The notes beneath the pieces are model-generated. The model was not told the origin of the DNA, did no database searches, and worked only from the letters and a program-made list of their open reading frames with translations. Shown here one piece after another: positions 9,028 to 19,433 of a stretch of DNA of 64,000 nucleotides. How positions within the stretch are numbered: position 1 is the first letter of the stretch; each line of letters begins with the position of its first letter. Source of the DNA: an uncultured Clostridium sp. (GTDB taxonomy: Bacteria > Bacillota > Clostridia > TANB77 > CAG-508). Location: the NCBI GenBank assembly GCA_948471055.1, contig CAOKQZ010000006.1, positions 21,892 to 85,891 on the forward strand, given 5' to 3'. The position numbers were made by a program, and so were the translations under genes.

Positions 9028-12000
9028 ATGAAAAGATTATCGAAAATGCTAAGTTTAATATTAGTATTAATTATATTGTTATCTACAATATTACCCGTTC
9101 TATGTAATTTATCAAAAGTTTTTGCTAACACGTATTCCGTAGAATATCATGGAAAAGTTTCTTATGGTTCTTCTACGGTTGGTAGTTTTACTGTAAATGG
9201 TGCTAGAGCATTTTGTATGGACCACGACAAGGATAGTCCACCTACTAATACGGAAGTTAACGAAGAATTATATAACAACACTAATATAGCAAAATGTCTA
9301 TATTATGGTTGGGGACGGTGCAAGACAATGGAGTGGTTTTACTAGTGAAAACATGGGGATTGTAGTAACTTCTCTTGCTCTTGACTATTTCAATCATGGT
9401 AATACTCATAAAGTTGCACAAAATTTTATTGACTATATTAACTCTGTAAATATGCCTGAAATAGTCTTAAATTTTAATAATAGAAGTTTAACTGCTTATG
9501 CAATTGATAATAATATGCAACGAACACAAAGTGTAACTGTGACTGGAAGTTCAGAATATTATTTAACCTTAAATTTACAAAGTGGTGTTACTCTTGTAAA
9601 TGAAACTAGAGGTACTGAAAATAGCGGAACGGTTAATATTTATGGTGGTGACACTTTTTATTTAAAAGCACCTCTAACAATTAATGGTTCTTGGACATCT
9701 TCTAATATTGATAACTGTAAATATATTTTTCAACCAATCATTTATAGAAGTGCAAAACAGACTAATCAAGTATTGGCTGGGCAATTAAGTGTACAAGTAG
9801 ACCCTGGCACAACAACAAACATTTCTGTTAATTGGTTGTCAGTAGGGAATTTAATCATCCATAAAGTGGATTCTGAAGATAACTCGCAAAATATTGCAAA
9901 TACTACTTTTGACATATACAATAGTAGCAATAACTTAGTTGGAACAATAACTACAAATGCGGAAGGTGTTGCTAGACTAGATAATTTAACGATTGGAAGA
10001 TATAAAGTTGTAGAAAAAAAATCAAATGACTATTATGTTGTAGATGTAACCCCGCACACTGTTCAAATAAATAGTTCTGATAATACTATAACAATTGAAA
10101 ATGATAAAAAAACTGGTTATATTGAAATTAACAAATATGATACTGAAAATCCATCAAAGAAGATAGCAAATGTTAAATTTGGTGTATATGATAATTCTAA
10201 TAATCTTATTCAAACATTAGTTACAGATACAAATGGGTATGCAAAATCAAATAAATTGCCTATTGATAAGACTTACTATGTAAAGGAACTTGAAACCGAT
10301 AATAACTACCTATTAAATACGAATAGATATAATGTTAATTTAGCCGAAAATGGTCTTATCGACGGTTATACTTTCAAATTAAATGTTCCTAATAATCACA
10401 AAAAGGGTAATTTAGTTATTCGTAAAGTAGATGCTTCGGATCATACCGTCAAATTAGAAAATATTACTTTCAAAGTATATGATAGTTCCAATAATTTAGT
10501 TGGAACTATTAAGACCAATAAGCAAGGAATTGCAAGGCTTGATAACATCAACATTGGCACTTACAAAATTTTAGAAGTGGAAACAAATCAATATTATAGA
10601 TTAAATACTACTGAAAATATATTGAATGTTAAACATTCTGCTGAAAATGGCGATAGTGAAATTACTATAACAAATGAACAAAAAAGAGGTTATATTGAAA
10701 TTAACAAATACGATAAAGAAGCATATGAAAAATATAATAAAACCTTAGGGGTAGCAAATGTTGTGTTTGGTATTTTTGATGAAGCAGGAAATAAAATCGA
10801 AGAATTAACAACTGATTCTAATGGCTATGCTAAAAGTTCTGCCTTATCATTAATGAAAAAATATGTAGTAAAGGAATTAAAAACGAGACCTGAATACATT
10901 ACAAATAATACCGAGTTCAAAATTAATCTAACTGAAAATGGTATTGTTGATGGTTACACTTATACTTTAAGAGTTGCTAACGAACATAAGAAAGGTAATT
11001 TACTTATTGAGAAAATAACAGCGGATGACAAAACTATTGCTTTAGGAAATGTAGGATTTGAATTGTATTTAGTGGGTAATGGCGAAATAAATTTACTTAT
11101 TGGCACCTATTATACTGACGCTAACGGTGAAATCTACATCGAAAACTTAAATACTGGAAATTACAAGTTAAAAGAAATTTCTACAAATAAGTGGTACTAC
11201 TTGCCAGATGATAAACCAATAGAAATAAAATGGTCTAAGGAATTTGGCGATACCAATGTAACTATTGAAAATGAAAAGAAAAAAGGTATTATAAGAATAA
11301 TTAAAACTGATAGTGATTTTAATGAATTACCTCTTGAGAATATTAGATTTAATGTATATGACGAAGATAATAATTTTATTGAAACAATTACAACCAATGC
11401 TAGTGGTATTGCTGAAAGTAAAAGACTTAGAATTGATAAAAAATACCATGTAATTGAATGTGAAACATTACAGAATTATGTTTTAGATGATACCATTCAT
11501 ACAATTAACTTTGTTGAAGGTCTATCAAAAGACCAAATAAATGATATACAAACCGATACAATTAAGACATTAGAATTAAAAAATGAACATGAAAAAGGTA
11601 ATCTTGTTGTATATAAAGTAGATTCGCTAGACAACACTATTTTTATTGAGGGGGTAACTTTTGAATTATATGCAAAAAATGTCGATACGCCGTACGAAGA
11701 AAACCAACTAATTGGAACATACGTAACTGATGAAAATGGAAAAATTGAAATAAATGACCTATGGACTGGCGAATATTATCTAAAAGAGGTCGCTACTAAT
11801 ATGTGGTATAAATTGAATACAAATAATACAGACCTAGAAATAAAAGTAAATGAGACAACCGAAGTAACAATAACAAATGAAGCCAAAAGAGGTTATATCA
11901 CAATAGAAAAACAGGATAGTGAATTTAGCAATATAAAAATTCCAGAAGTTACATTTAATATATATGATGAAGATGCTAATTTCATTGAAAGTATAACAAC

Positions 12001-13588
12001 AGATGAGAACGGTTTTGCTAAGTCTTCACTTTTAATAATTGATAAAAGTTATTATGTAGTTGAAGTTGCTACAAATGATTCTTATGTATTATCAAATGAG
12101 TTCTTTAAGGTTAATTTTACAGAAAATAAAGCTGATGAAGATATCGAGAAAATTACACAAGATATTGAATACAATCTAATTGTTGAAAATGAAGCAAAAA
12201 CAAGCTCATTACAAATTATCAAAGTCGATAAAGACAATAATGAATATAGAATTGTTGGGGCTACTTTCGAGATAAAAGATGAAACAACAAATGAAGTAAT
12301 TACAAATGTTACAACAGACGAAAATGGTACTGCCTTGATAGAAAATTTAAAAATAACACATACCTATTCTGCGAGAGAGACAAAGTCAAATTATAAATAT
12401 CAATTAAATGAAGATATTATTAGTAACATTGTCCTTACTCCAGACCAAATAACAAATATTACTTTCGAGAATGAGAAATTGAAAGGTCAAATAAAAGTTA
12501 TTAAAGTAGATAGCGAAAATCATGAAGTTAGAATACCTAATGTTCAATTTGAGATATTAGATAAAGACATGAATGTTATTGAAACACTTACGACAGACGA
12601 AAACGGTGAAGCAATAAGTTCAAAATTACCATGTATTGACGAAACTTACTATTTAAGAGAAGTTAGCACACAAGATACTTATGTTTTATCTAAAGAGATA
12701 AAAGAAATTACCTTAACAGAAAATGAAATAGCAAACATTGTCTTTGAAAATGAGAAAATTAAAGGTAAATTAGAAATAACAAAGGTTGATAGCAAAAAAC
12801 CTAATACAACTCTTAAAGGGGCAATTTTTGAAATTTACGATGAAAATAATAACTTGATACAAGAAATTACTACAAACGAAAGTGGAATTGCTACAAGTGA
12901 TGACCTTGTCATTGGAAAATACTATTGCAAAGAAAAAGCAACTGGTTCTCCTTATTATTTACTAAATGAAAACACATATGAATTTGAAATTACAACAAAT
13001 GGCGAAACTATAAAACAAACTATTGAAAATGAACCTACTAATATAACGGTAGATGTAGATAAGAAAGGAACAACAGAAATTAAACCTAGTGAAATTGTAG
13101 ATTATGAGTTTTCAAATATAGCAAATAATTCTAATGTCTATTTAGAAAACTTTAAGTGGTATGACTATGTTCCAACAGACTATGTAAGACTACAAAAAAT
13201 GACAACAGGTACTTGGAATCAAGACTTAACTTATAGTGTATATTATAAAACAAATAAGTCAGAAGATTACATATTATTGAAAGAAAATTTAAGTACACAA
13301 GAAAATTATGACCTAGACTTTACACAGGTACAACTTGCTGAAGATGAATATATAGTAGAAACTTGTTTTGATTTTGGAAAAGTAGAAACTGGTTTTAGAG
13401 AAACTATTTTCCCAACAATGCAATGTAAATCATTTGACACATTACAAAACAATGAAAACTTTACAAATCACACGAAAACAGTAGGTACTTATTTTGGTGT
13501 AACTGCTGAAGCAAATAGCAAATGGACTACTATTGTTCATACACCAAAAGAAAATCACGAACCTGTTCTCCCAAGAACGGGAAAATAA
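9028..13588 (+). CDS. giant Cna-B repeat surface adhesin with terminal LPRTGK (one +1 shift)
   Basis: Rebuilt as 1519 aa with one skipped C at 9316 (W-G-G-A). Signal peptide to about residue 34, then a thioester-domain-like head (AFCMDH Cys; the usual partner TQ appears as TS in VVTSLALDYF). Eleven Cna-B/SpaA-type repeats of about 95-110 aa follow, each opening with a Lys-bearing strand such as GNLVIRKVD or GYIEINKYD and closing near an Asn, as needed for isopeptide bonds. Two repeat types alternate through most of the array. The protein ends HEPVLPRTGK-stop: a sortase motif with no membrane helix after it, which is unusual. The adjacent sortase is the probable partner. Confidence 0.88.
9841..13035 (+). 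repeat. array of eleven Cna-B-type domain repeats
   Basis: Successive units begin with variants of K(K/R)G(N/Y)(L/I)xIxKxD and contain (F/V)xxYDxxNN and TTDxNGxA. DNA identity between units is low, so this is an old protein-level repeat rather than a fresh tandem duplication. Odd and even units differ in consensus for most of the array. Confidence 0.8.
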
Positions 13589-13608
13589 ACTTAGAATAAT
13601 ATAATACT

Positions 13609-13647
13609 CCTCTATAAATTTGCCCTTCAAAATAAATTTATAGGAGG
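13609..13647 (+). promoter_or_regulatory. stem-loop over the ribosome site of the SpoVG-like gene
   Basis: TATAAATTT (13613-13621) pairs with AAATTTATA (13634-13642), and the stem continues into the GGAGG ribosome site. The loop is GCCCTTCAAAAT. It is the second of three such elements in the ICE and would hide the ribosome site when folded. Confidence 0.6.
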
Positions 13648-13655
13648 AATTTTTT

Positions 13656-13937
13656 ATGAAAATTACAGATGTTAAAATTTTTAAAGCAAAAAAGAGAGGT
13701 GCTGTATTAGCATACGCAAATGTCATTTTAGACGACCGTTTTATTATTAGAGGAATTACCCTTTTAGCAACAGAAAGAACAGGAAGATTTATATCTATGC
13801 CGTCAAGATTATTAAAGAATGATAATAAAAGGTCTTATAGAGATATATGTCATCCTCTAAATCAAACTGTAAGAGATGAATTAACCCAAACAATTTTTGC
13901 TGCATATGACGATTTTGTAGAAACAGAGCAAGAATAA
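13656..13937 (+). CDS. spoVG: SpoVG-family protein
   Basis: A 93-aa protein that starts MKITDVKI and contains ILDDRFIIRGI, FISMPSRL and YRDICHPLNQTVRDEL, matching the SpoVG fold and its conserved RDI.HP segment. SpoVG proteins bind RNA or DNA and act as regulators. ICEs and phages often carry copies. The upstream stem-loop suggests translational control. Its target here is unknown. Confidence 0.85.
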   Translation: MKITDVKIFKAKKRGAVLAYANVILDDRFIIRGITLLATERTGRFISMPSRLLKNDNKRSYRDICHPLNQTVRDELTQTIFAAYDDFVETEQE

Positions 13938-13943
13938 AAGTGT

Positions 13944-13985
13944 TTTCTTTTAGATATGCCCTTCAAATATATTTAAAAGAAAGGA
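13944..13985 (+). promoter_or_regulatory. third stem-loop with GCCCTTCAA loop
   Basis: TTTCTTTTA (13944-13952) pairs with TAAAAGAAA (13974-13982), overlapping the AAAGGA ribosome site of the gene at 13992. The loop is GCCCTTCAA, as in the element at 13609. Confidence 0.6.
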
Positions 13986-13991
13986 CTTTTT

Positions 13992-14576
13992 ATGATTATA
14001 AATGAAAAATTACACCATGAATTGGTTATTTTAAACCAAAATATTGGCTCTATTATCCAAAACCATAGTTTATCAGACTTACAAATAGAAAATTTTTTAC
14101 GTATATTAGAAAAAACAAGGTATGATATATTAGCAGATATAAAACTATTCAATAAGACAGTAGAATATCAATATGAAAAAATTAAAACTATTGATAGTGA
14201 TTATACTACTGAACTTATAAATAATGTGTTAAAAATATATGTTCCCGAAGTTATGCCTTCATATAGAAACTTAAAAACTCATGCACATAAGCGAATACTA
14301 TTAAATATAGCAGAAATCACAAAACCTTTTAAAGGAATTTTTAAAAACAATGTATTTATTTTCGTTAAAATATGCGATAACATTCTAGGTTGGGATATTG
14401 ACAACAAGTTGATAAAACCTATTTCCGATGGCTTGATAGCATCTAATGTTATAACAGATGATAACATTTCAAAAATGTTTTATGCGGTTAAAGGTGTTTA
14501 TTCGGAAAATCCTCATACTGAAATTTATGTTATGAATGAGAAAGAAAGTACAAAATTTTTGGAAAGTTACACTTAA
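13992..14576 (+). CDS. RusA-like Holliday-junction resolvase domain protein
   Basis: A 194-aa protein. The C-terminal ~90 residues carry the RusA pattern: WDIDNKLIKPISDGL, VITDDN, then K and a final HTEIYVM strand. These acidic residues would bind metal for junction cleavage. The N-terminal ~90 residues are helical and not recognised, and longer than in typical RusA. Role in resolving recombination or replication intermediates of the element is inferred from the family. Confidence 0.6.
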   Translation: MIINEKLHHELVILNQNIGSIIQNHSLSDLQIENFLRILEKTRYDILADIKLFNKTVEYQYEKIKTIDSDYTTELINNVLKIYVPEVMPSYRNLKTHAHKRILLNIAEITKPFKGIFKNNVFIFVKICDNILGWDIDNKLIKPISDGLIASNVITDDNISKMFYAVKGVYSENPHTEIYVMNEKESTKFLESYT

Positions 14577-14771
14577 AAAAATATGCCAAATTTAAAAACG
14601 AAAACTTTTATAGATTGGTCGATTTTTGTGTAATAAAAATGCTTATATTGCAGGATTTTCAAGACACAAGTGGTCGATTTTAATGAGTGGAGGTAAAAGA
14701 TTCGGTAGCGAAAGCGAGCGAATTTTTTACCATGAACTATTATTGTAAAAATCATTTTGGAGGTGATTTGT
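14577..14771. other. gene-free segment with a 13-bp hairpin, possible oriT
   Basis: GGTAAAAGATTCG (14692-14704) pairs with CGAATTTTTTACC (14719-14731) with one G-T wobble. The 14-nt loop contains a GC-GAAA-GC mini-hairpin. A direct repeat TGGTCGATTTT stands upstream (near 14617 and 14671). This gap lies just before the relaxation-like protein and VirD4, the usual place for an origin of transfer. It could also be a terminator. No nick site can be assigned from sequence. Confidence 0.45.
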
Positions 14772-15683
14772 TTGAATTATTTTCCGAACTCTTCTGAAGA
14801 AATAGAATTACTAAAATTCGTTGCGAAATATCAATATATAACTATAACGAATGCAAGTATTTTTTTTAAATCAAAGACTTATTATAGAAGAAGAATTTAT
14901 AATTTAATTGATAAGGATTTTTTAAGAAGAATTAAGTGGAATTTGGTATTGGGAGATTTAGGTATTGAATATGCAAAAACATTTAATTTTGAATATAACG
15001 CATTAAATAGGAATAGTAAATATATTCCTAGACTACTATATCTAAGCAATCTTGCTGCATATTACTATAAGTGCAATACATTAAAATTTACTCCTTCTTT
15101 TTCAATAAAAGATAAAGAAATCTTTACTACTACCGCAAGACGATTCATTGGAATATTACAAATAAATGGATTTGAATATTTAGCATACCATATTAGTAAA
15201 GAACACACCCATAAATATGTTTCTTCTGTTATTTATGATATTCAAAAGGAAAAAAACTATAAAAATATCATAGTCCTAATAGATGATACATCAAATTTAT
15301 TTGATGAAAGTTTTGTTTTCGGTATGAATCAACTACTAATTATATCTGATACAACTGAAAATAGAGAAAAACTAAAATATATGCACAATGTGAACTGGCC
15401 TAGAATAATACATGATTATTATAAAAATAATGTGTATCTATCCGAGTACAATTTTTGTGAATATACAGATTACAAGAATAAATATATAAACACATTTTAT
15501 TTTTTAGATACAGAAAAGATAAATAGAATAAAGTATTTTTTAAGAGAAAACAGAAACAAAAATATGACTATACTTTGTGATAAAACATTGAAAGAAGAAT
15601 TACAAAGAGAACTTCCTAATTGTGACTATGTTATTATAGATTTGGAAAAATATGTAGAAAAGGATATTGTTATGTATGATTAA
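14772..15683 (+). CDS. replication-relaxation-like winged-helix protein
   Basis: A 303-aa protein. An N-terminal winged helix (YITITNASIFF, then YYRRRIYNLIDKDFLRRI) is followed by an alpha/beta domain, as in Replic_Relax-type proteins that stand next to coupling proteins in Gram-positive ICEs. No other relaxase (MobA, VirD2, MobT type) is visible in the element, so this is the best candidate for the relaxosome DNA-binding or relaxase function. Start is TTG 14772 after GGAGGTG; an upstream TTG lies inside the ribosome site. It overlaps the VirD4 start by 8 bp. Confidence 0.6.
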   Translation: MNYFPNSSEEIELLKFVAKYQYITITNASIFFKSKTYYRRRIYNLIDKDFLRRIKWNLVLGDLGIEYAKTFNFEYNALNRNSKYIPRLLYLSNLAAYYYKCNTLKFTPSFSIKDKEIFTTTARRFIGILQINGFEYLAYHISKEHTHKYVSSVIYDIQKEKNYKNIIVLIDDTSNLFDESFVFGMNQLLIISDTTENREKLKYMHNVNWPRIIHDYYKNNVYLSEYNFCEYTDYKNKYINTFYFLDTEKINRIKYFLRENRNKNMTILCDKTLKEELQRELPNCDYVIIDLEKYVEKDIVMYD

Positions 15684-17418
15684 AAAAGTATGTTTCTATA
15701 TTTTTCTACTATTCTGTCTCTTTTTAAATATTATCATAGATATAAACATAAACAAATACATCTATACTCTAAATATATGTTTTAATAAAAACATTACTTT
15801 ATCAAATCATTTATATGCTCTTATTTGCTTTATAATTGCTCTTATTTCAATTTTAATTGTATCAGACATATTACTTGTCGCATCAAAAGGCAAAGACAAA
15901 AATAAAGGCATTAAAATAAGAAAAGATGATGGCACTCATGGAACTGCAAACTGGATGGCTCAAAGTGAAATAAATCAAGTATTAGGTATAGACGATATCC
16001 CTGGCATAATTTTAGGAAAATATAACAATTCTATCGTAAAACTACCTTTTGATAGTTATTTTAATAAGAATATATGTGTATTTGGTAGTAGCGGAAGCAT
16101 GAAAACAACTCGGTTTTTTACTTACAAATTTATTAGAACTTTCAAAATATAGAAAGTCAATAATTGTAACTGATCCAAAAGGCGAAATTTATAGAACTAC
16201 TTCAAGTTATTTTAAAAGTATTGGCTACGTTGTAAAAGTGTTCAATTTAAAAGATATGCGACATAGCGATAGATGGAATCCATTAGGCGAAAACGAGAAC
16301 ATCAATGATGTTCAAACTTCTAGTACTGTCATTATATCTAACACCCAAAGGCATGATAAACGGTTCTGATGAATTTTGGCCGAGAGCAGAGGAAAATTTA
16401 CTTAAAGCCTTTGAATTTTATTTTTTGGAAATGTTAATTGATAAGAACAATCTAACAAATATATACAAAAAAATAGCAAGTGGCGACATTAGTGAAATCG
16501 ATTGTATTTTTAGAGGTCTGTCAAACAATAGTCCCGCAAAAATGAGTTATAATATTTTTGCAAGTCGGTAGTGACACTATAAAAGCAAGTGTGCTTACTG
16601 GTTTAGGTACTAGACTACAGTCTTTTCAAAATGAAGATTTACAACGATTAACTTCTGAAACCGATATTGACCTTATGCTTCCGGGTAAAAAGCCTTGTAT
16701 CTATTATGTAATAACTAGCGACACCGATTCCAGTAACGACTTTCTTGCTTCTTTATTTTTCACCTTCCTTTTCATTAAATTAGTACGTTATGCAGATTCA
16801 ACAAAAACAGGAAAATGCGAAAATGAAGTATATTGCTTTTTAGATGAATTCGCAAATATCGGTCAAATACCAGATTTCAACAAAAAAATATCTACAGTTC
16901 GTAGTAGACGGAATAGCATTAATCCCTATATTACAAAACGTAGGACAATTTGCAAACCGTTATCCTAATAATATGTGGCAAGAAAATATCCGGAAATTGT
17001 GACACAAAACTTGCCCTAGGTACAACAGACACTTTAACAGCACAATACTTTTGTGATTTAATAGGTGTTTCAACAGTAGAAACAGAAAGTATAAAAAAAT
17101 CCAATTCTATCGAAGGCGATGTTGGAGAATATCGGTCAAAAAAATATATCTACACAAAGACGAAACTTGTTAAACGTAGACGAAATACTTCGTATTCCCT
17201 CCAACAAATTACTCGTAATTCTAAGAGGAAACAAACCTTTACTACTAGATAAAATGACATATAATGAACATCCTTTATTTAAAAAATTAAACAACAATCC
17301 AATTAGTGAATATAACCCTACATGGATTAGAAATGTTCCTACTAATATTCCAGTAATAGAAAAAAAGAATAAAGAAACGGTTAAAAAAGAAGAACAATTA
17401 GGATGGAATAATTTTTAG
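15676..17418 (+). CDS. VirD4/TraG-type coupling protein (six +1 shifts)
   Basis: Rebuilt as 578 aa with skipped Cs at 16111 (T-G-F), 16361 (K-G-S), 16566 (S-G-S), 16909 (R-G-I), 16990 or 16991 (I-G-N) and 17133 (Y-G-Q). Two N-terminal membrane helices, Walker A GSSGSMKT at residue 137, TDPKGEIY segment, Walker B LDEFANIG at about residue 389, then SRGIALIPILQN, all typical of VirD4 ATPases. It brings the DNA-protein complex to the transfer channel. Without shifting the gene falls into about seven fragments. ATG 15676 is preferred to an upstream TTG. Confidence 0.93.
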
Positions 17419-17468
17419 ATGTATGTTATAATCGATTCAATAGATAGTAATTTATTGGAGGAAATATT

Positions 17469-17867
17469 TTGAAAAAGTATATAATCATATCTGTAATAAT
17501 ATTAATTCTTGTAATTTTATCTTTTATACTGAGTGGTTGGAAATTAAGATTATTTAAAGAAACAAATATCAAAATGATTGATGGAAAGAATTATATTGGA
17601 ATTGCTTCTTATAGTAATAGATTAAGAAAAACTATTAATTATTATGAAGATTTTAATTTTTTTGCCTACAAACCTAGTAAAGAGTATATAGAAGAATTTT
17701 ATGATTATAAAGATTATGAACATCCTGAATTTAGAGAATATCATAAAGTACCTATGACAAATTCTATAATTTATTATTTTGATAAGAATGGTAACATTAC
17801 AAAAAAAATGACTTATAACGAAAATGGTTCTATTGTTAAATTGGAAAATGATGAAGCAAAAAAATGA
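17469..17867 (+). CDS. small membrane-anchored protein of unknown function
   Basis: A 132-aa protein with one N-terminal membrane helix (residues 4-25), then an aromatic and acidic extracytoplasmic region with YDYKDYEHPEF and a C-terminal YFDKNGNITKKMTYNENG repeat-like motif seen in MORN/toxin-antidote-type surface proteins. TTG start at 17469 after TTGGAGG. Not recognised further. It has its own terminator downstream. Confidence 0.5.
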   Translation: MKKYIIISVIILILVILSFILSGWKLRLFKETNIKMIDGKNYIGIASYSNRLRKTINYYEDFNFFAYKPSKEYIEEFYDYKDYEHPEFREYHKVPMTNSIIYYFDKNGNITKKMTYNENGSIVKLENDEAKK

Positions 17868-17935
17868 ATTTCTTGAAAATTAATATAATTACAAGCTATC
17901 GAAACAATAACAATTAAAAAATTTAATAACTATAC

Positions 17936-17966
17936 GCATTTACCTTAAATGGTAAGTGCTTTTTTA
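17936..17966 (+). terminator. intrinsic terminator upstream of the S1-domain gene
   Basis: GCATTTACC (17936-17944) pairs with GGTAAGTGC (17951-17959, one wobble), loop TTAAAT, then six Ts. Confidence 0.75.
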
Positions 17967-17980
17967 TTGGAGGTGAAATC

Positions 17981-18775
17981 TTGGAAGATATAAAATTAAA
18001 AGAACTCATGCGAAGTAAGGAAGAAAATCGAATATTAACAGGCAAAATAAGTGGCATAGAAGATGAATACTATAAATTAAAGAAAGAAAACATATCTTGT
18101 GCTATCGTATGGTATGGTGGAATAAAGGTGCTAATTCCTAGTGAACATTTAGGTATATCAAAAATCAACAAAGCCATGATACGAGGTATGTTAGGTGCGG
18201 AAATAGACTTTATTGTTACTGAAATAGATACTATAGCAAATTTAGCAATTGCAAGTAGAAAAAATGCTATGGTTTTTCGTTCTGAAATAGAATTACCAAA
18301 ATTGACTATTAATGACACTGTAAAAGTAAGAATTATTGCAGTTGGTGTAAAGCATATAGTAGTAGAATTATATGGAAAAGAAGTTGTTATCAAAGCGAAA
18401 GATCTGCAACATACCTATATTTTAAACTGCAAAGATTATTATTCTCCAGGAGAATATTTAAAGGTTAGGATAAAGGAATTAGACATTGAAAACAATAAAT
18501 TTCTTCTAAGTGCAAAAGACTTTATAGAAAATCCATTTAAGAATATTCGTAAGTTTATTGTAGAAAATGGAGAATATACAGGAAAGGTAATTGCATTTCC
18601 TAAGGTCAACAGTGGAATTATAGTGCAACTAGACAATACTAATGTTACCGCACTTATTAGAGTTCCTGCAAGATTTAATAACTATCCACACTATTTAGAT
18701 AATGTATTAATAAAAGTATCAGAAATTAAAGAACAAAAAAAGCTAATCTATGGCTATTTAATGAGAATAATTTAA
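17981..18775 (+). CDS. triple S1-domain RNA-binding protein
   Basis: A 264-aa protein with three S1-like beta-barrel segments: ILTGKISGIEDEYY to LIPSEHLGI, NDTVKVRIIAVGVKHIVVEL to VRIKELD, and GEYTGKVIAFPKVNSGIIVQL to the end. TTG start at 17981 after GGAGGTG. Related S1 proteins are known in Clostridium-type ICEs near the coupling protein. S1 domains bind mRNA and the ribosome, so a role in translation of element genes is conceivable, but that is only a guess. Confidence 0.7.
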   Translation: MEDIKLKELMRSKEENRILTGKISGIEDEYYKLKKENISCAIVWYGGIKVLIPSEHLGISKINKAMIRGMLGAEIDFIVTEIDTIANLAIASRKNAMVFRSEIELPKLTINDTVKVRIIAVGVKHIVVELYGKEVVIKAKDLQHTYILNCKDYYSPGEYLKVRIKELDIENNKFLLSAKDFIENPFKNIRKFIVENGEYTGKVIAFPKVNSGIIVQLDNTNVTALIRVPARFNNYPHYLDNVLIKVSEIKEQKKLIYGYLMRII

Positions 18776-18785
18776 GGAGGATTAC

Positions 18786-19259
18786 ATGATTGATAAAATA
18801 AAAGTAATAAATTTCTTGCAAGACTTTGGTTGTGCAAGACTAGAACATTTACAAATATTATATAATGATAAAACAGATAATTTTAAAAGTGTCTTATCTA
18901 GCAATATGGTAAGTAAAAAAGGAGATATCTTCGTTCACAATACTAGGCGAGTTGATGAGAAAATGCTAGTTGCTCTTGATATTTTATGTAAGTATAAAAA
19001 TAGGCTACTAAAATTCTATAAAGGATATGATCCGATATACATTACTTTTTTAACAAAAGATAATGTAATGTACCATATCATTGTAGCAGATGAACAAAAT
19101 AAAAAAGGTGTCGTAAAAATTGTAAATTCTTATCCCTTGTCTCTTCCCAACGTAGATAAGTTAATTTTAGCTTTTAGTGATGGGGGAGCATTAGAAAACA
19201 TTCACAGTGAAATACCATTTTTATACTGTATTTACCCTAGTTTAGAAATAATTAATTAG
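18786..19259 (+). CDS. ICE protein resembling DUF5697-type proteins
   Basis: A 157-aa cytoplasmic protein starting MIDKIKVINFLQDFGCARLEHLQILY, a helix-turn-helix-like opening as in small proteins found next to S1-domain genes in Clostridium ICEs. It starts 10 bp after the S1-domain gene with AAGGAGG. Function unknown; the family match is from memory of the opening motif. Confidence 0.5.
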   Translation: MIDKIKVINFLQDFGCARLEHLQILYNDKTDNFKSVLSSNMVSKKGDIFVHNTRRVDEKMLVALDILCKYKNRLLKFYKGYDPIYITFLTKDNVMYHIIVADEQNKKGVVKIVNSYPLSLPNVDKLILAFSDGGALENIHSEIPFLYCIYPSLEIIN

Positions 19260-19396
19260 TGAAATATGTATGTAAGCTAATTTTATATTTTATATATTAA
19301 ATTTTTATGAAAAATTTTACACTTTTTTCTACTTTCAATCTACGAACTTTTAATTTATTTAAAATAAATTTTATACTTGCAAAAAGCCAAGTAGTT

Positions 19397-19409
19397 AAGT
19401 TGAGAGGAC
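19397..19409 (+). repeat. left copy of 13-bp inverted repeat flanking a cargo gene
   Basis: AAGTTGAGAGGAC is an exact inverted match to GTCCTCTCAACTT at 20098-20110, on either side of the secreted-protein gene at 19434. The region 19260-19396 between the previous gene and this repeat is AT-rich and shows no gene. Confidence 0.7.
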
Positions 19410-19433
19410 GTTTTTATTAAGGAGGTTAGTTCT

